A stretch of DNA of 37,951 nt from Eremococcus coleocola DSM 15696. GTDB taxonomy: Bacteria; Bacillota; Bacilli; Lactobacillales; Aerococcaceae. Shown one piece after another: positions 1 to 6,513 of the stretch. The stretch's first letter is position 1, and the number at the start of each line of letters is the position of its first letter. A program made the position numbers and the translations under genes. Location of the stretch: positions 1-37,951 of the forward strand of contig NZ_KE386808.1 of NCBI RefSeq assembly GCF_000428865.1, written 5' to 3'. Below the pieces are notes generated by a model, which saw only the letters and a list, made by a program, of their open reading frames with translations, did not search any database and was not told the origin of the DNA.

Positions 1-313
1 CTTCTAACATCTTTTGATCAGCCCAATCAATAAAGTCAGTGGAATCAACCCATTTAGGACGTCTACCTGAATTTTTACGTAAGTCTTCATAGCGTGATTG
101 AGCAAGTTTTGGGTCGTAAACCTGGTAGGTATACGTATAAACTTTATCTCCTAGTTTTTGACGACGGATTTGACGAATTGTCCCACGTTTTATTTCATTG
201 TTGATGGTTTGTGGGGCACGGTCAATGGATTTAGCAATGTGACGATTTGAATAGTTTTCATGTACCAAAATTGAAATTTGACACCGTTCTTCATAGGTGA
301 GATGTTTGCCTTT
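1..313 (-). pseudogene. IS30-family transposase, N-terminal fragment
   Basis: Read on the minus strand, this stretch encodes the N-terminal helix-turn-helix region of an IS30-family transposase: LTYEERCQISILVHENYS, then a second helix around NRHIAKSIDRAPQTINNEI. These are typical of the HTH_38 domain that binds the IS inverted repeat. The reading frame runs off the left edge of the window. Its 5' end has no start codon, because at about 302-316 the sequence passes into the end of an unrelated recombinase gene. It is therefore a truncated copy, at least at its 5' side. The family is clear from the residues; the exact IS name is not. Confidence 0.75.
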
Positions 314-433
314 GTTGAGATTGAAGAGTATGAAGAAGCTCTTGTTCATCGATTAGTAAGTCAAGTAATAATACACGATGGAAAAGTTGAGGTTAGATTG
401 AAAACAGGGGAAGTAATAACTGTCAATCAATAA
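302..433 (+). pseudogene. Serine recombinase C-terminal remnant
   Basis: An open frame of about 43 codons ends in TAA at 431-433. Its sequence, with EALVHRLVSQVIIHDGKVEV followed by RLKTGEVITVNQ, resembles the extreme C-terminus of large serine recombinases, where a short beta-rich segment follows the zinc-ribbon and coiled-coil region. No catalytic domain is present, and the upstream side is cut by the IS30 fragment. It probably marks an old integrated element that carried the resistance gene downstream. The match is by recalled family pattern, so the call is moderate. Confidence 0.45.
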
Positions 434-483
434 AGAGGGACATAGGCACTATGCTAGGATGCGTAGTGCTGTGACTCTCTTTA
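431..483 (+). terminator. Hairpin after the recombinase remnant
   Basis: TAAAGAG at 431-437 pairs with CTCTTTA at 477-483. Inside it, GCACTATGC pairs with GCGTAGTGC around a short loop. The structure starts at the stop codon of the recombinase remnant and probably was its terminator. It lacks a long T run on the plus strand. Confidence 0.45.
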
Positions 484-523
484 CTTGTCGTTATTTGTTT
501 ATAGAATTGTAGCTTGCGTCTGT

Positions 524-826
524 TTAAGTGAAGTCAAAAAACCGATCCACCAATGAATCATAAGTCTCCTGATCAAATGCCTCCTCAAAGCTTTGGTAGT
601 CATTAATACCCCCATTTCCAACACAACAAAGACAGACTCTACCAATATGACTACCGGCATTAGGCTGATGCGTATTCACTAAAAATATCCAATCATGTTC
701 ACTCAATTCCCCACTTTGACTTCTTCGAAATCTTAAGTGGGGCATAAAACCTAGCGCTCTAATCCCCTCAATAAACTCTTCAGAAGTAATTTTTTCTCTG
801 GCAACATTCCAACCATTTTGAGTAAT
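524..826 (-). pseudogene. Unrecognised protein, 5'-truncated, downstream of a SAM riboswitch
   Basis: A minus-strand frame of about 100 codons ends in TAA at 524-526. The first ATG lies only at 745, but the frame stays open up to 826 and reads like protein (NVAREKITSEEFIEGIRALG). Immediately upstream an in-frame TAA (827-829) interrupts an apparent continuation LIE-stop-ITQNGW, which looks like a CAA-to-TAA nonsense change. I do not recognise the family. The C-terminal part has two Cys in VCLCCVGN and an acidic tail ending DRFFDFT. It begins directly behind the terminator of a SAM-I riboswitch, so it or its lost upstream part was probably under methionine control. A short intact protein starting at 745 remains possible. 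Confidence 0.4.
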
Positions 827-835
827 TTATTCAAT

Positions 836-863
836 TAAAAAGCACAACGAGATTCGTCGTGCT
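836..863 (-). terminator. Rho-independent terminator of the SAM riboswitch
   Basis: On the minus strand AGCACGACGA pairs with TCGTTGTGCT (one wobble pair) and is followed at once by TTTTTAATTG. It lies 17 bases beyond the 3' end of the SAM-I aptamer, the normal place for the expression platform. Confidence 0.8.
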
Positions 864-879
864 AGAAATAATAGTTTAG

Positions 880-976
880 ACTCATCTTTCTCTTTTGAGT
901 TGGATTTAGCACCTTGCTAAAAAGTAGGTTGCTGCAGTTTCATCGGGCCAATTCCCTCCGCTTGCTCTGGATAAGT
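880..976 (-). promoter_or_regulatory. SAM-I riboswitch (S-box), minus strand
   Basis: The minus strand carries the conserved S-box blocks in order: GCGGAGGGAATTGGCCCGAT, then GATGAAACTG, CAGCAACC, and AAGGTGCTAAATCC. The closing P1 helix is ACTTATC (970-976 on the minus strand) with GATGAGT (880-886), including one G-U pair. S-adenosylmethionine binding to this family favours the terminator and turns methionine or sulfur genes off. A terminator hairpin with T run follows at 836-863. The only coding sequence behind it is the broken frame at 524-826, so the switch is either orphaned or controls a small unknown protein. Confidence 0.9.
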
Positions 977-1035
977 TGTGGGTTTTAATTGTAAAAGGAT
1001 GGTAGCATAATAATTAGATGATTACTAGAAAATAG

Positions 1036-1064
1036 ATGATGAAATAGAACATCTATGTTAAAAT
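1036..1064 (+). promoter_or_regulatory. Predicted extended -10 promoter for the ABC-F gene
   Basis: TGtTAAAAT at 1056-1064 is an extended -10 box. The -35 region near 1036-1041 is weak. Transcription would start about 25 bases upstream of the leader peptide at 1099, which fits an attenuated resistance gene. Confidence 0.45.
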
Positions 1065-1092
1065 ATAGTTAATAAATAGAAACGAGAGGTAT

Positions 1093-1201
1093 AAAGACAT
1101 GGTGTTATCAATTAACTAATTCTCTAGACTAAATTTCTCCGCCTAAATCAAGGGAGAAGTATGCAGTCAGACCGTTAGTTGATAGCTAACCATGTCTTTT
1201 T
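1093..1201 (+). promoter_or_regulatory. Translation-coupled transcription attenuator
   Basis: AAAGACATGGT (1093-1103) is perfectly complementary to ACCATGTCTTT (1189-1199), and the pairing extends with gaps through the leader ORF to AGTTGATAG near 1177. A T run follows (1197-1201), making a terminator. Between the arms, TTCTCC (1135-1140) can pair with GGAGAA (about 1153-1158) as a second hairpin. The left arm of the terminator contains the leader start codon, so a ribosome on the leader would block terminator formation. This is the standard logic of antibiotic-induced ABC-F and macrolide resistance leaders. Confidence 0.75.
1099..1119 (+). CDS. Leader peptide MVLSIN
   Basis: ATG at 1099 opens a six-codon ORF, MVLSIN, ending in TAA at 1117-1119. 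GAGAGG at 1084-1089 is a suitable ribosome binding site. The ORF lies inside the left arm of the terminator-forming stem. By analogy to known resistance leaders, a drug-stalled ribosome here would stop the stem from forming and let transcription reach the ABC-F gene. The inducing drug cannot be read from the sequence. Confidence 0.6.
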   Translation: MVLSIN

Positions 1202-1255
1202 GTGTGCTTATTTTTAGTCTAGCTTTTTGTTTAAGATGAAAAGGAGGCTAATATA

Positions 1256-2788
1256 ATGCCAGCAATTAAATTAAATAATATAAAAAAGGAAATTGCAGAT
1301 CGTGTCTTATTTGAAATAGACTCATTGATAATTAAGAAAGCAGATCGTATTGGGATTGTAGGCAGAAATGGTAAAGGAAAATCAACCCTTTTAAAAATGA
1401 TAACGGCTGAAGACAATGATTTTCATGGAGAGATAGAAATTCACGGCAGAATAGCATATATTCCCCAGTTAAAAGAGACTTCCACTATGTCTGGTGGAGA
1501 ACAATCTATGGCCTTGATTCAAAAAGCGATTCAATCACATCCAGATATTTTGATTTTGGATGAGCCTACTTCCAATCTAGATGTAGAAAATTTGAATTTA
1601 TTGATTGAATTGTTAAGAGAGTCAGCAGCAACCTTAATTCTTGTAAGCCATGATCGACACTTTCTGAATAAATTAGTTAATAACATTTGGGAAATAGATC
1701 GAGGAAAAGTGCAAACTTATTCTGGAAACTATGATGATTTTCATGCCGTGAAAGAGTTGAAGATCCGACAACATCAAGAAGCTTATAGTGGGTATCAAAA
1801 TAAAGTTAAGCAATTAGAAAACGAAGCTCATAGACGTTTACAAAGAGCCTCAACTTTCAAAAAACGAAAAAAGAATGTAAGCAGATCGGACTACAAAGTA
1901 AATTCTTATGCAGGGAAATACGATGCTCAAGAAAAAGCAATGGCTAAATCAGCTAAAGCTCTAGAAAAGAGGATTGAGAAATTGAATCCTGTAGAAGCTC
2001 CGATTAGAGAGCGTTCTTTTATATTCAAAGAAGTAGGAAACTTGGATAACGATGCTTCTACCTTAATTAATTTAAATGAAGGTAAATTATTTATTGAGAA
2101 TATAGAGTTATTTTCTTATCCTCCCTTTAAAATAACTTTTGGAGATAAGTTGTCTATAAGTGGACCCAATCAATCAGGAAAGACCTCTTTTTTGAGAGCC
2201 ATATTAAGACAATCATTAAAAGGGTATTATTCCCAACAATTAAATATTGGTTATTTTTCCCAAAATTTCAATGTACTTGATTTGAATGACTCGATTTATC
2301 ACAATGTAAGAAAAGGGAGCTTACAGTCTGATTTTGTTATAAAAAATGTTTTAGCTTCTTTAGGTTTTGACCATAAAGTAATTTATCAAAAAGCAAATGT
2401 TTTATCAGGTGGTGAGCGAGTACGTTTGTCATTTGCTAAAGTTTTATTAGGAGACCATAATTTATTATTATTAGATGAACCTACTAACTACTTAGATATT
2501 GATACTTTAGAGTCTGTAGAAGGCTTTATTAAGAATTATCCTGGAGCTGTCGTCTTAGTTTCTCATGATCAGACCTTCGTTGAAATGACGAAGGACCAGC
2601 ATTATTTTATTGAAGGTGGACAGTTATTGTCTCCTGCCTATCAATTTAAGAGTAAAGATAAAGTTGAACAAGAACGATTATTATTACAATTTCAATTAGA
2701 TGAAATGATTATGAATCAAGAGACGCAGTTAGATGATATAAGAGAGATCCAGAGAAAAATATCAAAATTAAAAAGCAATGACAGTTAA
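1256..2788 (+). CDS. ARE-type ABC-F ribosomal protection ATPase (Vga/Msr/Lsa-like)
   Basis: A 510-residue protein with two ABC domains and no membrane segments, the layout of ABC-F proteins that bind the ribosomal E site and displace antibiotics. Domain 1 has Walker A GRNGKGKST, signature MSGGEQ, Walker B ILILDEPTSNLD and switch LVSHD. The distance from Walker A to the signature is short, as in the Vga, Msr and Lsa resistance types. A basic, helical linker follows (QRASTFKKRKKN region), the position of the antibiotic resistance domain. Domain 2 has GPNQSGKTS, LSGGERVRL, LLLLDEPTNYLD and LVSHD. AAGGAGG lies about 10 bases before the ATG. The upstream attenuator supports drug induction. Likely substrates are macrolides, lincosamides, streptogramins or pleuromutilins; the subclass is not determinable by eye. 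Confidence 0.88.
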   Translation: MPAIKLNNIKKEIADRVLFEIDSLIIKKADRIGIVGRNGKGKSTLLKMITAEDNDFHGEIEIHGRIAYIPQLKETSTMSGGEQSMALIQKAIQSHPDILILDEPTSNLDVENLNLLIELLRESAATLILVSHDRHFLNKLVNNIWEIDRGKVQTYSGNYDDFHAVKELKIRQHQEAYSGYQNKVKQLENEAHRRLQRASTFKKRKKNVSRSDYKVNSYAGKYDAQEKAMAKSAKALEKRIEKLNPVEAPIRERSFIFKEVGNLDNDASTLINLNEGKLFIENIELFSYPPFKITFGDKLSISGPNQSGKTSFLRAILRQSLKGYYSQQLNIGYFSQNFNVLDLNDSIYHNVRKGSLQSDFVIKNVLASLGFDHKVIYQKANVLSGGERVRLSFAKVLLGDHNLLLLDEPTNYLDIDTLESVEGFIKNYPGAVVLVSHDQTFVEMTKDQHYFIEGGQLLSPAYQFKSKDKVEQERLLLQFQLDEMIMNQETQLDDIREIQRKISKLKSNDS

Positions 2789-2892
2789 TTACAATCTTAT
2801 ATCTTATTCGACATCTAGTTTTTCATACATAGATTATTCACGACACATGTGGAGAGCGTGATATTGATGTCAAGAAAATAGAGGAGTACAAA

Positions 2893-3783
2893 ATGAATAA
2901 TAGCAAAAATTTCAATCTTTTTTTAATGGATGGAGAAGTTACGGGAAGAATAAAGTGTACCTTATCAAATTGGACAGGATTAGCCTATAAGGTCCCAAGA
3001 CCATATCTCGAAAAATGCAAAGACAGGCAAGATTTAAAGCAAAGTGGAGTATATTTTTTATTTGGTAAGAACGAAGACGGTGATGATGAAGTTTATATAG
3101 GACAAGCTGGAATAAGAAAAAATGGAGAGGGAGTTCTATTTAGGGTATCAGAACACTTAAAAGATGAAATTTATTTTTCAGATGCAGTCATGTTAACCAC
3201 ACAAAATAACTCATTTGGACCTACAGAAATCTCATATCTAGAGAATAAATTTACCAATATGGCTATCGATGTAGATAGATACAAAGTAAGAAATGGAAAC
3301 GACCCAAACCCTGGGAATGTAACGGAAGAAAAAGAATCAGAATTAAAGGATTTTATAGAGTATTCAAAAATGGTTCTTGGTGTACTAGGGTATAAATTAT
3401 TCGTTCCTATGGTTAAGAAAGAATTAAAAATAGAAAATAAAATCGATGATGATGAAATATTATATCTAAGTACTAAGACGAAAAAATCAGTAAAAATTAT
3501 TAATGCTAAATGTAAAAGAACAAGTGAAGGATTTGTCGTACTAAAAGATAGTATGATAGAGATGATTGATTCAAAAAGTTTATCAAAAAGTATAAAAGAA
3601 CTACGTGATAAATGTAAAGCTAATAATGAAATAATAGATGGTAAACTAACAAAAAACTATTTATTCAATAGTCCATCATATGCAGCTATGTTTGTACTTG
3701 GGATGAGTAGAAATGGTAAAACTGAATGGAAAATGGAAGATGGAACTACACTAAAAGAACTTGAGGAAAAAGAACTGAGATAG
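2893..3783 (+). CDS. GIY-YIG nuclease-fold protein with C-terminal DUF4357
   Basis: A 296-residue cytoplasmic protein. Near residues 50-75, GVYFLFGK and VYIGQAG supply the GIY and YIG strands of a GIY-YIG nuclease fold, with an acidic insertion (NEDGDDE) between them. The middle part includes SYLENKF, a likely helix carrying the catalytic Glu. The last ~85 residues, from about GFVVLKDSMIE to the GKTEWK motif, match DUF4357, which is often fused to this nuclease type. Such proteins occur in accessory and defence-type regions, with unknown biological role. GAGGAG precedes the ATG. It stands alone, 100 bases behind the ABC-F gene and in the same direction, but the gap makes co-transcription only possible. 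Confidence 0.75.
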   Translation: MNNSKNFNLFLMDGEVTGRIKCTLSNWTGLAYKVPRPYLEKCKDRQDLKQSGVYFLFGKNEDGDDEVYIGQAGIRKNGEGVLFRVSEHLKDEIYFSDAVMLTTQNNSFGPTEISYLENKFTNMAIDVDRYKVRNGNDPNPGNVTEEKESELKDFIEYSKMVLGVLGYKLFVPMVKKELKIENKIDDDEILYLSTKTKKSVKIINAKCKRTSEGFVVLKDSMIEMIDSKSLSKSIKELRDKCKANNEIIDGKLTKNYLFNSPSYAAMFVLGMSRNGKTEWKMEDGTTLKELEEKELR

Positions 3784-4012
3784 ACTAAAAAAAGACGATA
3801 TACAATGTAGTGCCCCTCAAAAGGCTGCTTTATCATTTTTTCGTAAGTGTCCGTATACTTACTGTGCTTGCTATTAAAATTATAAGCGTTAAGCGTATTA
3901 TTTATAGTAAATAAACTTATACCCTACTCAGAATATAATTACAGGGCACTGTTGAGAAAGGTATAAGAAAGTGATAATCTTTATTAAAGAACGAGTGTCG
4001 GTTAATAGATGG
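3784..4012 (+). other. Gene-free stretch
   Basis: No convincing coding sequence or RNA structure is seen here. The bases from about 3950 read like the tail of a lost gene that leads into the TetR relic. Confidence 0.4.
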
Positions 4013-4015
4013 TGA

Positions 4016-4282
4016 GATTTTGCAAAGAGAAATGCAAAAGATCCAGAAGAAAGAAAACAGGTGCTTATAGATATAGCATTTAGACTTTTTGAAAAGGATG
4101 GATATGAGAAAGTTTCTGTTTCTACGATAATCACCGCAGCTGACCCGAGTGTATATGAAATTGCAAGGGTTGCGGTTGCACAAATTGCATTTGGGGTGGT
4201 GCTAACGAGCATGATCACTCCAATATTAACTGAAAAATATTTAAGGAAACGCAAGTTGCAAAAGAGAAGTTTAAATATGTAA
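4016..4282 (+). pseudogene. Chimeric relic: TetR N-terminus joined to a transporter C-terminus
   Basis: From about 4028 to 4140 the frame reads RNAKDPEERKQVLIDIAF, then RLFEKDGYEKVSVSTIITAA, the first helix and start of the HTH of a TetR-family regulator. At about 4143 it switches, still in frame, to DPSVYEIARVAVAQIAFGVV and a short basic tail (TEKYLRKRK). That second part looks like the last membrane helix of a transporter. A stop (TGA at 4013) lies just upstream, and a GTG at 4061 could still start a 73-codon product. The best reading is a deletion joining two genes. The transporter end lies 9 bases before the amidohydrolase start, which suggests a lost transporter-amidohydrolase operon. 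Confidence 0.55.
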
Positions 4283-4291
4283 GGAGTAATT

Positions 4292-5461
4292 ATGACTGAT
4301 TATTTTAAAGAAGCTTTAGAATACAAAGATGAACTAATTGAAAAAAGAAGAGCCTTGCACCAAATTCCGGAAACTGGACTGGATTTACCAAAAACAAAGG
4401 CATATGTAAAGGGTGAGCTCGAAGGACTTGGCCTTGAAGTGAAAGAATATGGTACATCCGGTTTATCTACCCTGATTCAAGGTGAAAAAGGTGAAGGAAA
4501 ATGCATTATGATTAGGGCAGATATGGATGCCCTTCCAATGAATGAAGAAAGTGGTTTGCCCTTTGCTTCAACCGGAAATACTGCCCACACCTGTGGCCAC
4601 GATCTCCATTCTTCGATTGCCCTAACTGCTGCAAAAGCTCTATTAAAAGAAAAGGCAAATTTCAAGGGCACAGTGAAATTTATGTTCCAACCTGCTGAAG
4701 AAATTTTTGCAGGATCTAAAATGATGATTGAGAACGGAGTATTAGAAAATCCTCAGGTGGATAGGGCTCTTGCACTTCACACAGCGCTTGATAGAGAAAC
4801 AGGTTCAATTTGTTACAATGAAGGCTATTTTGCAACAAGCTCAGATAACTTTAAAATTACAATTAAAGGTAAAGGCGGCCATGGCGCATATCCTCACACT
4901 ACAATTGATCCGATACATGTAGCTATCAATATTTACACAAACTTCTTAGAGCTAATCGCCCGCGAATGTCCACCTCAAGAAACGAGTACATTGACCTTTG
5001 GAATGCTAAGTGCCGGTTCAAACTCAAATATTATTCCGGATCTTGCAGAAATGCAAGGAACACTTCGTGCATACAGTCCGGAGGTTAGAAATAAATTAAA
5101 ATCAAGAATGCTGGAAATTATTGAAGGATTAAAGATCTCAACAAAAGCTGAAATCGATCTTGACTTTTTCACCGGAGTTCCAAGCCTTTATTCAGACCCG
5201 GAATTCACAAGAGAAATTGTGGGCTATCTAAAAAATAGTGATTTTGATGGCGAACTCATTCCAGATACAAAAATAATGGCAAGCGAAGATATGGCTCTTG
5301 TGGCTGAAAAAGTTCCAACCGCCTATTTCAATGTAAACTGCAAATTGCCGGGTAACAACTTTAGCCACCACAATCCTGGAGTGAATTTTGACGAGAATAT
5401 GATGCCAATTGGGCTGGGGCTAATGCTTACAGCCGTTGTCAACTGGTTAAACAACAACTGA
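4292..5461 (+). CDS. M20-family amidohydrolase (N-acyl amino acid / aminobenzoyl-glutamate type)
   Basis: A 389-residue zinc-dependent peptidase of the M20D group, which removes acyl or aryl groups from amino acids (HipO, YxeP and AbgB relatives). Visible family motifs are RRALHQIPETG near the N-terminus, IRADMDALP, the metal-binding HTCGHDLHSS, the catalytic-acid pair in FQPAEE, and GKGGHGAYPH in the lid/dimerisation domain. The late Asp/Glu/His region (ASEDMA and FSHHNPG) is present, so the enzyme looks intact. Length is normal. AAGGAG precedes the ATG. The transporter remnant directly upstream suggests it once worked on an imported acylated amino acid or dipeptide. The natural substrate cannot be named. 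Confidence 0.85.
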   Translation: MTDYFKEALEYKDELIEKRRALHQIPETGLDLPKTKAYVKGELEGLGLEVKEYGTSGLSTLIQGEKGEGKCIMIRADMDALPMNEESGLPFASTGNTAHTCGHDLHSSIALTAAKALLKEKANFKGTVKFMFQPAEEIFAGSKMMIENGVLENPQVDRALALHTALDRETGSICYNEGYFATSSDNFKITIKGKGGHGAYPHTTIDPIHVAINIYTNFLELIARECPPQETSTLTFGMLSAGSNSNIIPDLAEMQGTLRAYSPEVRNKLKSRMLEIIEGLKISTKAEIDLDFFTGVPSLYSDPEFTREIVGYLKNSDFDGELIPDTKIMASEDMALVAEKVPTAYFNVNCKLPGNNFSHHNPGVNFDENMMPIGLGLMLTAVVNWLNNN

Positions 5462-5496
5462 TTTGCATTAAAAAAGCCCTTAAGATTTGACCACTT

Positions 5497-5550
5497 TGTA
5501 CTGACCTCCAAAGCTTGAATTTCTTGATCTAACTTTTGGAGGTCAGTACA
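5497..5550. repeat. Perfect 16-bp inverted repeat
   Basis: TGTACTGACCTCCAAA (5497-5512) is exactly complementary to TTTGGAGGTCAGTACA (5535-5550), with a 22-base spacer. The minus strand over this hairpin has a short frame starting MSCTDLQKLDQEIQ, as at an IS end. It is probably a transposon end or small palindromic element inserted behind the amidohydrolase gene. Confidence 0.6.
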
Positions 5551-5557
5551 TGACATA

Positions 5558-5585
5558 AACAGCTCTTTTATGGGCTGTTTTTTCT
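5558..5585 (+). terminator. Rho-independent terminator
   Basis: AACAGCTC pairs with GGGCTGTT around TTTTAT and runs into TTTTTTC. An upstream AAAAAAGCCC at about 5469 could pair with the same right arm. The palindrome at 5497-5550 now sits between the amidohydrolase stop and this terminator. Confidence 0.65.
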
Positions 5586-5747
5586 TTGCTCTGGAATAAT
5601 ATAATAAATTATAAAAATTCAAAATTTGTATGTATTATATAATTTTACCATGTTGAATTTCCTTCTTTCGCCCATAAAATTCCCCTTATAAATCAAATTA
5701 TTTTATAATTTAAAGTAAAAGATTAGAAATATTAGCCTAATAAAAGA

Positions 5748-5777
5748 TTAAACTAATTATTTAATTCTTGTTATAAT
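5748..5777 (+). promoter_or_regulatory. Promoter of the TetR gene
   Basis: TATAAT at 5772-5777 lies 18 bases behind TTAAAC (5748-5753). Transcription would start near 5784, which rules out an in-frame start at 5776 and favours the ATG at 5824. Confidence 0.55.
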
Positions 5778-5823
5778 GGGAATATGTGATAAATATAAGT
5801 TTATGATAGAGAGAGGTCCATAT

Positions 5824-6414
5824 ATGGTGAAAAATTATACAAAAGATTTAATTAAACATGAATTTATAAAGCTTTTAAATAAAAAGAATTTACATAATAT
5901 AACTGTTACAGAAATTGCAAAACAGTGCAAAATAGAAAGAAAAACCTTCTACTATCATTATGAAAACTTATCACAACTTGTAAGGGAAATTTTTGATGAA
6001 GAACTTGAAAATGTTGTAGAAGAATTTAATGAGACCCTATCTTGGGAAGAAAGTTTTATTTCCGCAGCTAAGTTTATATTAGAAAATAAAAAAGTTGTTA
6101 AGCATATGTATGAGTCTGACTACAAGATTGAGCTTGAAAAGTATATATTTTCTATCTCTGGAGAAATTATGACAAAGTACGTGGAAAGAGTTGCTAAAGA
6201 CACTTCTGCAAAAGACATAGATGTGAAACTAATAGCCTATTTTTATCAGTGTGCCCTAAGCTCTGCCCTAGTTCAATGGGTGGCAACAGATATGAAGACT
6301 GACCCAAAGTCTGTAACACGTAGGCTAGGAGACCTCATGGACGGAAATATTCTAGAAGCCCTAAAAAGAAGTGAAAAATTAGGTATCTTTACCCAAACTT
6401 TTGAAATTGAGTAA
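5824..6414 (+). CDS. TetR/AcrR-family transcriptional regulator
   Basis: A 196-residue TetR-type repressor. The N-terminal DNA-binding domain contains NITVTEIAKQCKIERKTFYY followed by HYENLSQLV, the canonical TetR helix-turn-helix with the FYYHY end. The rest is a helical ligand-binding domain ending with a short hydrophilic tail. The start at 5824 (MVKNYTKD) has GAGAGG seven or so bases upstream and lies behind the promoter; a longer in-frame start at 5776 would overlap the -10 box. It is followed 99 bases later by oleate hydratase in the same direction. It therefore probably senses a fatty acid and controls that gene, as inferred from position only. Codon choice (many AGA, ATA, AAA) is like the oleate hydratase and unlike the mannitol genes. 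Confidence 0.8.
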   Translation: MVKNYTKDLIKHEFIKLLNKKNLHNITVTEIAKQCKIERKTFYYHYENLSQLVREIFDEELENVVEEFNETLSWEESFISAAKFILENKKVVKHMYESDYKIELEKYIFSISGEIMTKYVERVAKDTSAKDIDVKLIAYFYQCALSSALVQWVATDMKTDPKSVTRRLGDLMDGNILEALKRSEKLGIFTQTFEIE

Positions 6415-6513
6415 AAGTTACCCAAGGATCCTCTTTTGGGAGATGATACTTTATCATAACAATGATTTAATAAATATAGAAGAAATGATAAAGAATTATT
6501 TAAGGAGGATATT

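Noticed and set aside
4061-4282. A real 73-residue membrane protein
   Set aside because: The first half is plainly a TetR helix and the second a transporter end; a fused relic is more likely.
5462-5760. tRNA or rRNA genes here or elsewhere in the window
   Set aside because: I found no cloverleaf with a TTC-type loop and no rRNA core sequence on either strand.
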